From Paenisporosarcina sp050269735 (lineage in GTDB: Bacteria > Bacillota > Bacilli > Bacillales_A > Planococcaceae): DNA of 64,000 nucleotides. How positions within the stretch are numbered: the first letter of the stretch is position 1; each line of letters opens with the position of its first letter. Position numbers and translations under genes: made by a program. The stretch is from contig NZ_JBNNIX010000003.1 of assembly GCF_050269735.1 (NCBI RefSeq), positions 186,001 through 250,000 of the forward strand, read 5' to 3'. A model generated the notes under the pieces. That model worked only from the letters and a program-made list of their open reading frames with translations, was not told the origin of the DNA and made no database searches. This document shows positions 34,816 to 43,141 of the stretch, piece after piece.

Positions 34816-34829
34816 AGAATATTTGTTCT
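34816..34829. promoter_or_regulatory. Possible LexA (SOS) box upstream of yhaO
   Basis: AGAATATTTGTTCT resembles the Bacillus SOS box CGAACATATGTTCG in 10 of 14 positions and is near-palindromic. It lies in the expected promoter position of yhaO. Confidence 0.45.
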
Positions 34830-34943
34830 TATTTTATCATTCACATGCAATAATTGCTACTCGTCTGAAGGGCAGTGGCAAGATTCATTGATTATAGAAA
34901 AATTATATAAATAGTAAAAGATCTGTTAATCTTGTTAGCTGAT

Positions 34944-35055
34944 TTGCGTTCCAGGTGAACGCTTTCCGCGGGCGGTCCGTGAGTCTCGTTACACTGAGGG
35001 ATCTCACCTAGACACGCTTATCCCGACGAAGTCGCCGCCTTCCACTACAATCGCC
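34944..35055 (+). repeat. Dispersed repeat family 2, copy 1
   Basis: About 110 bp with the blocks CGCTTTCCGCGGGCGG, TGAGGGATCTCACC and TATCCCGACGAAGTCGCCG. A diverged second copy is at 60341-60448. It is GC-richer than its surroundings. The remaining gap between yhaO and peptidase E (34830-35395) contains only short ORFs without ribosome binding sites. Confidence 0.65.
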
Positions 35056-35395
35056 AAATAAAACAGTAATATAATGTGCTTCCTATTTAGTTTTATGGAG
35101 CTTACTACGACGACTAATTGTGGAGGAATAGGTTCAGCGCAGAATCCCTTGCAATCAAAATCAACATTCATAAAACAAAGAAAGCAGGACATGTTATTAA
35201 CGGGTTCTTCTTCTGAGACGCAAAAACTTAAAACACATCACAAGAGAACTATCAATTCGCAATCAAATTGATAGTCCTTAGTTCCCTTTTTACTATATCT
35301 TAAATGGGAAGTTTTGGTATATTAAAAAGAAGAGGGTTTTTTTATCTATATAACGCATTAATTGAAGAAGATGCTTAGTGGATTGGAGTGTTTTT

Positions 35396-36007
35396 ATGAA
35401 GAAGATTTTGTTAACTTCCTCTGGTTTTGACAATGAGCATATTTGTGGTGCTTTTATACAACTTATCCCTTCACCAATTGAGTTTTTAACGACGTGTATA
35501 ATTACAACAGCTTCATCTAATTGGAAGGAGAGAAATAAAAATGCCATCTTCACTAAATTTTTTTTAGAAAAACTAGGTTTTAAAGAAGTACAATTTGTGG
35601 ATGTGGAGTTTGAAGATGCTAATCTTTTAAGGAACTTTGATGTAATTTATCTTAGTGGAGGAAATCCCTTTTATTTGTTTCACTTCTTAAAGAAAAGTGG
35701 TGCAGATGAAGTTATAAAACAAATGAGTGAAGAAGGAAAAATTATCGTGGGTACAAGTGCAGGAGCACTAGTATTAGGTCCAAGTATAAAAATAATCGAT
35801 TTACTACATAACGATTGGAATAATGTGAATTTGACTAATTTAGGAGGGTTAAAATTAGTGGATTTTTCTATTTGTGCTCATTATCAACTTTACCAAGACA
35901 AAGAATTTCATATAGATAATTTAGAACAAGAATGCGACTATACCATTCAACGATTAAATGATGGTGAAGGTATATTGGTCTTAGGTGATAAGTTTGTAAG
36001 AATATGA
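35396..36007 (+). CDS. Peptidase E-like protein (family S51)
   Basis: The ATG at 35396, after a TGGAG site, gives 203 residues. The fold is class I glutamine amidotransferase-like, with VIYLSGGNPFYLF before the nucleophile motif IVGTSAGALVLG (catalytic Ser) and a later ICAHYQLYQD histidine. Family members such as PepE cleave Asp-X dipeptides. The gene is AT-richer than its neighbours and interrupts the region between yhaO and yhaP, so it may be an acquired gene. The start is confident because the upstream ATG has no ribosome binding site. Confidence 0.85.
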   Translation: MKKILLTSSGFDNEHICGAFIQLIPSPIEFLTTCIITTASSNWKERNKNAIFTKFFLEKLGFKEVQFVDVEFEDANLLRNFDVIYLSGGNPFYLFHFLKKSGADEVIKQMSEEGKIIVGTSAGALVLGPSIKIIDLLHNDWNNVNLTNLGGLKLVDFSICAHYQLYQDKEFHIDNLEQECDYTIQRLNDGEGILVLGDKFVRI

Positions 36008-36016
36008 TGATAACAA

Positions 36017-36050
36017 AAAACACTGAGATTATATACTCAGTGTTTTTTAT
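36017..36050. terminator. Bidirectional terminator, peptidase E / yhaP
   Basis: AAAACACTGAG-N7-CTCAGTGTTTTTT between two convergent genes. Confidence 0.88.
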
Positions 36051-36095
36051 ATCTTATCGTTGACATGTTTTACCCACTTTTTCGAGTAATTCTAT

Positions 36096-37364
36096 TTATT
36101 TTCTCCCTAAATCCATTGCCTTCTTAATATCTTTCAATGATTGTGAGGCGCCGTACATCAATACGCCCCCGCGATAAACACGAGATCCGAACCAGCCCAT
36201 AATGAAAATGGTGACTAGTAATATCCCTATTCCTAATAATGGTTCCCAAATTGGCAAATCAAGCATCCCGACACGCAGGAACATGACTAGCGGTGTAAAG
36301 AATGGGAAGTACGAAGCGATTTGAACGTACGATGCTTCCGGATTCCCAAGTCCTGAAAAGGCGATGAATGAAGCGATTATAATTAAGAAAGTCATAGGTA
36401 ACAATAGCTGTTGGACATCTTCAGTACGACTAACAAGTGAGCCGAGAAGAGCTGCAAGCGTTGCGTACAAAAAATAACCAAGCAGGAAGAATAAAACTGC
36501 AAAAATCATTGTGCTGATGCTAACATTCGAAAACCCGAAAAATGAGAACACGCCTGTGGTCAAGTCTGACGAGCTTGTTTTCAATGCAGTAAATCCAACA
36601 ACCCCGAACAAGGCAATTTGCAACAATCCAAGCGTTCCTACACCAGCAATTTTTGCAAACATGTGTTTAACAGGTGACACACTCGAAATAATGATTTCCA
36701 TTACCCTAGAAGATTTCTCTGTAGCGACTTCCGTTGCAATCATATTTGAATAATAGAATACGGCAAAATAAATAACAAAAATCAAAACATACACGAGACC
36801 ACGTGCCTGACTCAATTCTTCTTCTGATTTAGAAGAGGCACTGACAGCATCCTGTTCGAACTGAATCGGTGAAAATAATTGACCGACTTCTTCTGCTGAA
36901 AGTTCCAAGGAATTTGCTTTAATATTCGTTTGAACACTTTGAAGTGCTTCACGAACTTTCATTGGTTGTTCAAAAGCATTGGCATTTTCGGATGTATAAG
37001 TTGCTTGTATAGTTTCTGTTTCATCTAACTCTAAAACTAAGAAACTGGCAATTTTTTCATCTGTAATCTGCTGTTCTAGTTCATCCACTGTTTTGCTAGT
37101 AGCTTTTAAAGTGATACCAGTTTCAGACGCATTTAATTGCTGCTGAAGTTGATCGAGTAGTTGAACATTTTCTTCAACTACATAAATTGTATCTTTCTCC
37201 GGTCCGAAGCCAAACACACCTGCGTCCTGAATTTTAGTTATTATCGTGGCAATATTAGCCATTAGGAAGATTCCAGCCACCACAATGAGTGTCGTGATGA
37301 CAAAAGATTTCGTTTTAGCTTTTGTCCAGAATGATTGTTTAAAAATAGTCCAGAAATCACGCAT
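36096..37364 (-). CDS. yhaP: ABC transporter permease YhaP (NatB-like)
   Basis: The start is the ATG at 37364, eight bases after AAAAGGTGGG, giving 422 residues. There is one N-terminal membrane helix (about 20-42), an external domain of about 150 residues, and five to six C-terminal helices beginning near GLVYVLIFVIYFAVFYYS: the NatB/ABC-2 layout for sodium or drug export. The start overlaps the yhaQ stop by eight bases, so the ATPase and permease are coupled. Confidence 0.9.
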   Translation of the reverse strand: MRDFWTIFKQSFWTKAKTKSFVITTLIVVAGIFLMANIATIITKIQDAGVFGFGPEKDTIYVVEENVQLLDQLQQQLNASETGITLKATSKTVDELEQQITDEKIASFLVLELDETETIQATYTSENANAFEQPMKVREALQSVQTNIKANSLELSAEEVGQLFSPIQFEQDAVSASSKSEEELSQARGLVYVLIFVIYFAVFYYSNMIATEVATEKSSRVMEIIISSVSPVKHMFAKIAGVGTLGLLQIALFGVVGFTALKTSSSDLTTGVFSFFGFSNVSISTMIFAVLFFLLGYFLYATLAALLGSLVSRTEDVQQLLLPMTFLIIIASFIAFSGLGNPEASYVQIASYFPFFTPLVMFLRVGMLDLPIWEPLLGIGILLVTIFIMGWFGSRVYRGGVLMYGASQSLKDIKKAMDLGRK

Positions 37365-38256
37365 GTTCTTTGCCCACCTTTTCAATGAAGATGTCCTGAA
37401 GGGATGGTTCTTCAATAGCAAAATAACGAATTTCACCTTTCGTCAATGCTGCACGCAATAGTTCATGAGCAGTACTTTCTTCCGAAATTTGAAATAGTCC
37501 TCCTTCAATTGAAGGCTTGAATGAATCGACACCTTCAATTCGACTTAGAAATGACAGATCGAAATCCGCTTTCAATCGTACATTTTGACGCCCAAACCCT
37601 CTCTTTACGTCACGTAAAGATCCTCGTACAATTGCTTCCCCATGATGCATGATGCACAGCTGTTCACACAATTCTTCCACATGATCCATACGGTGACTGG
37701 AAAAGACGATAGTAGCTCCTTCTTTTTGAATATCCATAATGGCTTTTTTCAACATTTCAACATTAACCGGATCGAGTCCGCTGAACGGTTCGTCTAAAAT
37801 AATTAATGATGGTTTATGTATCACAGAAGCAATCACTTGTATTTTTTGTTGATTTCCTTTAGAAAGTTCTTCCACTTTTTTATTTGCATAATGAGGCACT
37901 TCAAAACGCTCAAGCCATTTATGGGCTGATATTTTTGCATCATTCTTTTTCAAGCCGCGTAGCTGACCCAAATAGACCAGTTGATCTTCTACTTTCATCT
38001 TCGGATACAACCCACGTTCTTCAGGTAAATATCCGATATGTGTACTATTTGCATAGCTGATTGGTTGGCCATTCCAAGTTATTGTCCCTTCCGTTGGATC
38101 CAGTAATCCAAGAATCATACGGAAAGTAGTCGTTTTGCCAGCTCCATTAGCACCTAAAAACCCATACATGCTACCCTCTTTTACAGTCATGGACAAATCT
38201 TTTACTGCTGAGAAATCACCAAACTTCTTTGTCACGTGCTCTATTTGTAAAGTCAT
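37357..38256 (-). CDS. yhaQ: ABC transporter ATP-binding protein YhaQ (NatA-like)
   Basis: The ATG at 38256, seven bases after AGGAG, gives 299 residues. Walker A is GANGAGKTT, the signature is ELSKGNQQK and Walker B is SLIILDEPFSGLD, followed by the H-loop VFSSHRMD; the C-terminal 90 residues are the DUF4162 extension typical of NatA/YhaQ. It energises YhaP. Confidence 0.93.
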   Translation of the reverse strand: MTLQIEHVTKKFGDFSAVKDLSMTVKEGSMYGFLGANGAGKTTTFRMILGLLDPTEGTITWNGQPISYANSTHIGYLPEERGLYPKMKVEDQLVYLGQLRGLKKNDAKISAHKWLERFEVPHYANKKVEELSKGNQQKIQVIASVIHKPSLIILDEPFSGLDPVNVEMLKKAIMDIQKEGATIVFSSHRMDHVEELCEQLCIMHHGEAIVRGSLRDVKRGFGRQNVRLKADFDLSFLSRIEGVDSFKPSIEGGLFQISEESTAHELLRAALTKGEIRYFAIEEPSLQDIFIEKVGKEHA

Positions 38257-38480
38257 ATTCACACTCCTTGCTATTTTTGTTCACACCTATTCTACTCATA
38301 CCGAGGACCATAAAATGAACAATTTACACAAAAAATTCGGATAATAAGAAATATCGTATTGATTATTCGCTAATAAAAATACTAAAATCACCAGATTCTT
38401 GCCAAGTTCAATTAAACTATTTTTTTGTTTTGAAAACTTGTATAATGAACCTACATTCATTTCAGAAAGGTTGGGTAATT

Positions 38481-38666
38481 ATGAAACCTTACAAATTCAC
38501 TGCGTTTGAAAAAACCGGAAAATTAATTATCGAAGAAACTTGGGAGTTCGCTTCTGATGAGGAAGCAAAAGCAAAAGGACAAGATTTAATCGATGAAAAA
38601 GACTTTACAGAAAAGACACATCGATTGGTTAACAATGCAGGAAAACTTATATTATTTCACGTCTGA
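38481..38666 (+). CDS. yhzD: YhzD-like small protein
   Basis: The ATG at 38481 follows AAAGGTTGGG and gives 61 residues beginning MKPYKFTAFEKTGKLI, the same length as B. subtilis YhzD, which is also next to yhaR. The sequence is charged, with Glu and Lys predominating and no cysteine. Its function is unknown. Confidence 0.78.
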   Translation: MKPYKFTAFEKTGKLIIEETWEFASDEEAKAKGQDLIDEKDFTEKTHRLVNNAGKLILFHV

Positions 38667-38667
38667 A

Positions 38668-38715
38668 AAAGTCTGCTTGAAGCGAATCTCGCTCCAGGCA
38701 GACTTTTCTTTTATA
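38668..38715. terminator. Bidirectional terminator, yhzD / yhaR
   Basis: AAAGTCTGC and GCAGACTTT flank an inner AGCGA/TCGCT stem; T runs on both strands. Confidence 0.82.
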
Positions 38716-39493
38716 CACCTTTAAAGCTTGGTTTGCGTTTTTCAACAAATGCTTGAATCCCTTCCAAGTGATCTTTCGTACGGCGCATAGCTGATTGAGA
38801 TGAACTTTCAAGTGCCAGCACTCGTTCCAATTCATGAACATGTTGGGTATGTAAAATTTGTTTGGATGCAATCATTGCTTTCAAAGGAGCAGACAAGAAT
38901 TTTGCGGCTGAAATTTCCGCTTGTTCATATGCTCTGCCTTCAGCAGTTACTTCATCAATTAATCCCAGAGACAAAGCTTCGTGACCATTTAACACTTTTC
39001 CTGACCAAATCAGTTGCTTCGCTTTAGGAATACCGACTCTTTCTTTCAAGAAGAAATGTCCCGCCCCATCAGGAATTAAGCCTATTCCAATGAAGTTCAT
39101 CGCAAGTTTACTGTTTTCTTCTGCAATGACAACGTCACACCCAAGAACTAAACTAAGCCCTAGCCCTGCAGCCGCTCCATGAACAGAAGCAATCGTTACC
39201 ATTGGAAGCGTATAAAGCGCCTTCGCCAGACGAGAAACATCGCCCATTACTGAATCAATATCCATCGGACTATTTGGATCTAGCATGGCTTTAATATCAC
39301 CACCTGCTGAAAAAGCCCTTCCTTCTCCTTTAATTAATAATACCTGCACCTCTTTCTCTTCGTGTAACCACTCTAGCGCCTCAGCAATTTCTCTCATCAT
39401 TAAAGCATTCATAGCATTCATGCTTTGAGGACGATTTAACGTTAAAGTCGCCAAGCGCCCATTTTTTTCTACACTTACTGTTTCATATGTCAA
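38711..39493 (-). CDS. yhaR: Enoyl-CoA hydratase family protein YhaR
   Basis: I set a TTG start (39493), six bases after GAGGTG, giving 260 residues beginning MTYETVSVEKNGRLATLTLN. Crotonase features are present: oxyanion-hole segments RAFSAGGDIKAM and VHGAAAGLGLSLVLGCD. The usual catalytic Glu pair is only partly kept (NFIGIGLIPDGAGHFF has Asp), which is common in PaaG-like isomerases. It may act in fatty acid or phenylacetate-type degradation, but no pathway partners are nearby. Confidence 0.88.
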   Translation of the reverse strand: MTYETVSVEKNGRLATLTLNRPQSMNAMNALMMREIAEALEWLHEEKEVQVLLIKGEGRAFSAGGDIKAMLDPNSPMDIDSVMGDVSRLAKALYTLPMVTIASVHGAAAGLGLSLVLGCDVVIAEENSKLAMNFIGIGLIPDGAGHFFLKERVGIPKAKQLIWSGKVLNGHEALSLGLIDEVTAEGRAYEQAEISAAKFLSAPLKAMIASKQILHTQHVHELERVLALESSSQSAMRRTKDHLEGIQAFVEKRKPSFKGV

Positions 39494-39741
39494 AGTAGAC
39501 ACCTCTCTCCGAGTGAATAGTCATTCATATAAATACTAATTCGAGAAACAAAGTGAAAATCCTTTAATTGATCATTAAAATCTTCAGAAGTCAGATAGGT
39601 ATTCATTAGTAACATCTATAACCTGTCTCATAGTGAGGATTCCAGTTAATTCTATATTTGCTGAGTAGACGAATATTCCAACGGTTTAATTTCAATACTA
39701 AAGAAGAGAGGATTTAGTCAGTCCATCATTCAGGAGGCAAA

Positions 39742-40404
39742 ATGAAAAATGTAATATACTTATTCGGTCCTACAATAATGATATTCCTTGGAATCAATAC
39801 TTTTGAGTCAATACCCATCACTTTTGTTTTATTTTATAGCTGGCTTTTTTTAATCCCACTGATTTCTTATTATAGAAATCCAGCACTCAAATCTTCATTT
39901 TATGAATCCATCAAAAAAGAAAGAACATTAACTTCTATTATGACTGGCCTGATTAGCGGATTATTGTGTGCCATAATCATCTTCAGCTCAATGTCATTGG
40001 CTATCGGAAACTTATTTGAAATTGAAGAAGTATCTAAAATTCTTGTAGCGTGGAGATTTAGTGGTTCGGTTGTGTGGGTTTACATATTTATATTAATTTT
40101 CATCAATCCATTTTTGGAAGAATGGTACTGGAGAGAATTTATGTACACGAGATATCTTGTTAAATTAGGAACGATAGGAAGTATCATCGTCACTTCATTT
40201 TTTTATACGCTCTATCATTTGTTGGTTCTGATTCCTCTCGTTGACATGCCTTTAAGTTTGATTGCAACGATTCCTGTCCTGGTTGCAGGTTTACTTTGGG
40301 GCAGCTTCAGAATGGTTTTTGCATCTATTTCCGCTTCGACAATTAGCCACATGCTCGCAGATATAGGTATCATTCTTTTTTATATTATGTATTTAATGAA
40401 ATAA
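39742..40404 (+). CDS. CPBP-family intramembrane protease
   Basis: This 220-residue protein has six to eight membrane helices and the conserved CPBP motifs: EEWYWREFMY (EExxxR), FFYTLYHLL (FxxxH) and a terminal SHMLADIG. Relatives cleave prenylated proteins or provide self-immunity to peptides. An AGGAGG site precedes the ATG. The gene stands alone; a weak stem without a T run follows. The substrate is unknown. Confidence 0.85.
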   Translation: MKNVIYLFGPTIMIFLGINTFESIPITFVLFYSWLFLIPLISYYRNPALKSSFYESIKKERTLTSIMTGLISGLLCAIIIFSSMSLAIGNLFEIEEVSKILVAWRFSGSVVWVYIFILIFINPFLEEWYWREFMYTRYLVKLGTIGSIIVTSFFYTLYHLLVLIPLVDMPLSLIATIPVLVAGLLWGSFRMVFASISASTISHMLADIGIILFYIMYLMK

Positions 40405-40436
40405 AAAATCCCAGCTCCCTATAAAGGGGAACTGGG

Positions 40437-41270
40437 CTATATTAGTAAGTTGAAAGCCGCCTTTGCCGTAAATAAAATAAGAAAGTTTTAGACCACCACT
40501 CCTCAAAGTGGGTGTTCGCGGAAACTATCCTGCCTGTCCTCATTGACCGAAGTGAATGTGGCATGTCATTCCAGTTTCTATAAAAACTCCCTACAACAGC
40601 TTAAAGGTTAAAACTTAATATTGTTACGAACAATGCAGCTTGTATTGGTATCTTAACACGAACAACTTTGAACTTTCAATGGGAATTTTGTCCTTACGAA
40701 CCAACACTGTTTTAAATTAAATTATAGTTAATTCTTATTCCACATTGATTCAAATTTATCGCTCGCTTTGAAGATAATAACCCCAATGATATCAGCCGTC
40801 TCTTGTATCTTTTCAAGTATTTCATGCATCGACTTGTAAGCCTTTGCTCTTCGTCTTATGTTTCTTATGTCAAAGAGGTCGTCCAAACAATTTACATTGT
40901 TGACTGACATTCATCCATAATCAGTGTTTTCATTGCATGTGTGAGAAAACATTCATTTTAAATTGTATTTTTTATAAATCCTTTCTTTATAGAAGGAACA
41001 TCAAACTGGATAGATAAATTAGATTTTTGAAAACACACGTTGGCGACGTATTCAGTGCATTGGTTTTTTGTATAATGCATTCATTTTTTCGGGCTAATTC
41101 ATTTCATCTGTACAGAAATTTTTTAGGGTGGTTAAAAAAAGAAAATTGATGTCTTAAATAAAAGTATTTTATTAACCATTGAGACTGCACTGTACCAGGA
41201 TTGTTAAGTGAATGATTATGGAAAAGCCTAATCATTTAGACTATGTTTTTTCTAGAGTAAATCAAATCAG
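40437..41270. other. Long intergenic region before the cold-shock gene
   Basis: About 830 bases without a convincing gene. At about 40450-40600 there is a GC-richer stretch resembling a decayed dispersed repeat (GCGGAAACTATCCTGCC). A 60-codon minus-strand ORF (40728-40910) has no ribosome binding site. The right part is very AT-rich and leads into the csp promoter. Confidence 0.5.
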
Positions 41271-41299
41271 TTGCTAATCCAAAAGAATGGTGCTATGAT
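41271..41299 (+). promoter_or_regulatory. Promoter of the cold-shock gene
   Basis: TTGCTA (41271-41276) and TATGAT (41294-41299) with a 17-base spacer. The implied leader of roughly 115 bases fits the long 5' regions of cold-shock genes. Confidence 0.6.
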
Positions 41300-41421
41300 A
41301 AAGAAGAATTATTTTTGTCGGTGTAAAAGATTAGTATACGTTTCAAACTTATCGTCTTAATGATCACTTTGGGCAGGGATAGTATTACATTGTGTGAATT
41401 TCACACTAGGAGGCAACAAAA

Positions 41422-41622
41422 ATGGAACAAGGTACAGTAAAATGGTTTAATGCAGAAAAAGGTTTTGGTTTTATCGAGCGTGAAAATGGGGACGATGTAT
41501 TCGTACATTTCTCAGCTATCCAAAGTGAAGGCTTCAAATCTTTAGACGAAGGTCAAAAAGTTACTTTCGACGTTGAGCAAGGCGCTCGTGGAGCTCAAGC
41601 TTCAAACGTTCAAAAAGCATAA
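41422..41622 (+). CDS. Cold-shock protein (CspA/CspD family)
   Basis: This 66-residue single OB-fold RNA chaperone has RNP1 KGFGFI (13-18) and RNP2 VFVHF (26-30). It melts secondary structure in mRNA at low temperature. TAGGAGG precedes the ATG by eight bases. The long AT-rich leader suggests thermal control of translation. The length and sequence fit CspB/CspD of Bacillales; which paralogue it is cannot be decided. Confidence 0.96.
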   Translation: MEQGTVKWFNAEKGFGFIERENGDDVFVHFSAIQSEGFKSLDEGQKVTFDVEQGARGAQASNVQKA

Positions 41623-41635
41623 TTTAACCTTTCAA

Positions 41636-41668
41636 CAGACTCTACTTTTGTAGAGTCTGTTTTTTGTT
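41636..41668 (+). terminator. Terminator of the cold-shock gene
   Basis: AACAGACTCTAC-TTTT-GTAGAGTCTGTT followed by TTTTG. Confidence 0.93.
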
Positions 41669-41691
41669 TGTCCAAAATGAATCAGTCAGAG

Positions 41692-41733
41692 CAAAAAACC
41701 TCTGCTCACAATGTGGGCAGAGGTCGTTTTTCA
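41692..41733 (-). terminator. Terminator of the ZIP-like gene
   Basis: On the minus strand ACCTCTGC and GCAGAGGT form the stem, followed by TTTTTTGC; a T run also exists on the plus strand. It is 75 bases past the stop codon at 41807. Confidence 0.8.
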
Positions 41734-41806
41734 AGTATAGTAACACAATTTCAAGGATTCTTAGATTATAGCATAACCTCTTTTGGATGCAATGCGTTTT
41801 TTTATA

Positions 41807-42538
41807 CTATAAAAATAAGATTAATGCCGTATAACTGATAACTCCAAAAAGAAAAGCTGGTAAATTACTCTTTCGATTTTCAGGGAGTTCCTCTTTCATA
41901 ACATTTAAAATAATTCCTCCTGCGATAAACGCCGCTAATATGGAAACGACTACTTCTCGAATATTCAAAAATGCACCAACGGCCCAACCAATTAGCACTG
42001 CAAATGAAAGAAGCCATCTACCATACCGGTCGTATACATCTTTATGGGAGGCTCTTAAACTCCAATCAATTGTGATCAAATGGACACCCATCACGATGAA
42101 GTAAATAATATGACCTATAATACCTTCATACTCTCCTCTAATCATCAAGTAGCCAATAATTGCATTGTAAATAAAAAACGAACCGATATGTATCTTAAAA
42201 ATGGTCATCGAAGCTTCCGCATCTTCTGAACAATTATCGACGTTTTTAATTTTTCTTACTAGTATTTCCAATCCATAAAACACAATTAGACCTAGCATGG
42301 CCACCATATAAATATGATCTTCAAGTAAAATCAAAATTTTGTTATCTAAACTACTTTCCAACTTTTTTTGGTATTTGTTTAACTCTGGCAATAAAAAGAC
42401 AAAAACATAAGAAACTGCGATACCGGATGATAGCGAAAGAAATCGGTGACGGTGAACCTCACTCAAAAAATAAAGTCTTTTCGAAAAAATATGGACGAAT
42501 ATTAAGCCTATTGTCAGTAAAAAAGTCATTAAAATCAA
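41807..42538 (-). CDS. ZIP-like membrane protein
   Basis: This 243-residue membrane protein has seven to eight helices. Helices with polar or charged residues, FLSLSSGIAVSYVFVFLLPEL and FIAGGIILNVMKEELPE, recall the metal-binding helices of ZIP transporters, but the usual HN-x3-D motif is not intact. I call it ZIP-like only. The start is a TTG (42538), ten bases after GAAGGG; an ATG nine bases further is possible. It faces array D upstream. Confidence 0.65.
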   Translation of the reverse strand: MILMTFLLTIGLIFVHIFSKRLYFLSEVHRHRFLSLSSGIAVSYVFVFLLPELNKYQKKLESSLDNKILILLEDHIYMVAMLGLIVFYGLEILVRKIKNVDNCSEDAEASMTIFKIHIGSFFIYNAIIGYLMIRGEYEGIIGHIIYFIVMGVHLITIDWSLRASHKDVYDRYGRWLLSFAVLIGWAVGAFLNIREVVVSILAAFIAGGIILNVMKEELPENRKSNLPAFLFGVISYTALILFL

Positions 42539-42609
42539 CTTTATCTTTCCCTTCTATCTTCTATCTCTTTCATTTATACCCTCTTTCAAGAGAATTATTT
42601 TCGGAGACA

Positions 42610-42690
42610 AGATTTTTCCTACGTCACCACGATTTTTTCCTACGTCACCTCACTTTTTTCTTACGTCATCTCCTTTTTTTCCTACGTCAA
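42610..42690. repeat. Array D: 21-bp-period repeat (core TTTTTCCTACGTCA)
   Basis: CCTACGTCA or CTTACGTCA occurs with its central A at 42621, 42642, 42663 and 42684, exactly 21 bp apart, each preceded by five to seven T. It lies between the yheA terminator and the ZIP-like gene, both on the minus strand. Confidence 0.92.
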
Positions 42691-42701
42691 CCCTTACAAT
42701 C

Positions 42702-42733
42702 AAAAAAACACCTGGAACATTATGTCCCAGGTA
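42702..42733 (-). terminator. Terminator of yheA
   Basis: On the minus strand ACCTGG-GACATAATGTT-CCAGGT is followed by GTTTTTTT. Array D starts 12 bases beyond it. Confidence 0.85.
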
Positions 42734-42783
42734 TCCATTCAAATTCATTTACTCTCCAATAAATAAAACTGCCAAAAGCCGGT

Positions 42784-43131
42784 TTAAATGCCTTCATATA
42801 ATGACTGAACAGGCTTCATTAGCACACGGTTAACTTCTTCAATCAACCCACTGAGTGCCATCTCTGCTTGAAGCATCTGTTCAATTTTAGGGTTTGACTG
42901 TGCAAGTTGTGCCGTTTTTTGAGCATATTCAAGCTCTTCACCTGAGATTTCTTCACCTTGCATTTGCTTTTGTTGCAACGTCATTTGCAAATCACGGAAG
43001 CTTTTAAACAGCGCTAATGCTTGTGCATCCGCTTTTACCTCTCCTACCGCTTTTTCTACTGCAGCATATTCTGTCGTTTTTCTGAATGTGTTTTCTAATC
43101 GATTGATATCATCATAAATGTTGACTGTCAT
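42784..43131 (-). CDS. yheA: YlbF/YmcA-family protein YheA
   Basis: This 115-residue all-helical protein begins VNIYDDINRLENTFRKTTEY and has the central ALALFKSFRDLQMTLQQKQ segment of the YheA/YlbF family. YlbF and YmcA relatives form a complex that directs RNA processing; YheA itself has no known role. AGGAGTGA precedes the ATG. It follows yheB by ten bases, as in B. subtilis. Confidence 0.92.
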   Translation of the reverse strand: MTVNIYDDINRLENTFRKTTEYAAVEKAVGEVKADAQALALFKSFRDLQMTLQQKQMQGEEISGEELEYAQKTAQLAQSNPKIEQMLQAEMALSGLIEEVNRVLMKPVQSLYEGI

Positions 43132-43141
43132 GTGATCACTC

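Noticed and set aside
35004..35271. Short ORFs on both strands between yhaO and peptidase E.
   Set aside because: They overlap dispersed repeat family 2 and have no plausible start signals.
40728..40910. 60-codon minus-strand ORF in the csp upstream region.
   Set aside because: No ribosome binding site, no recognisable family and AT-rich non-coding surroundings; it could still be a gene remnant.
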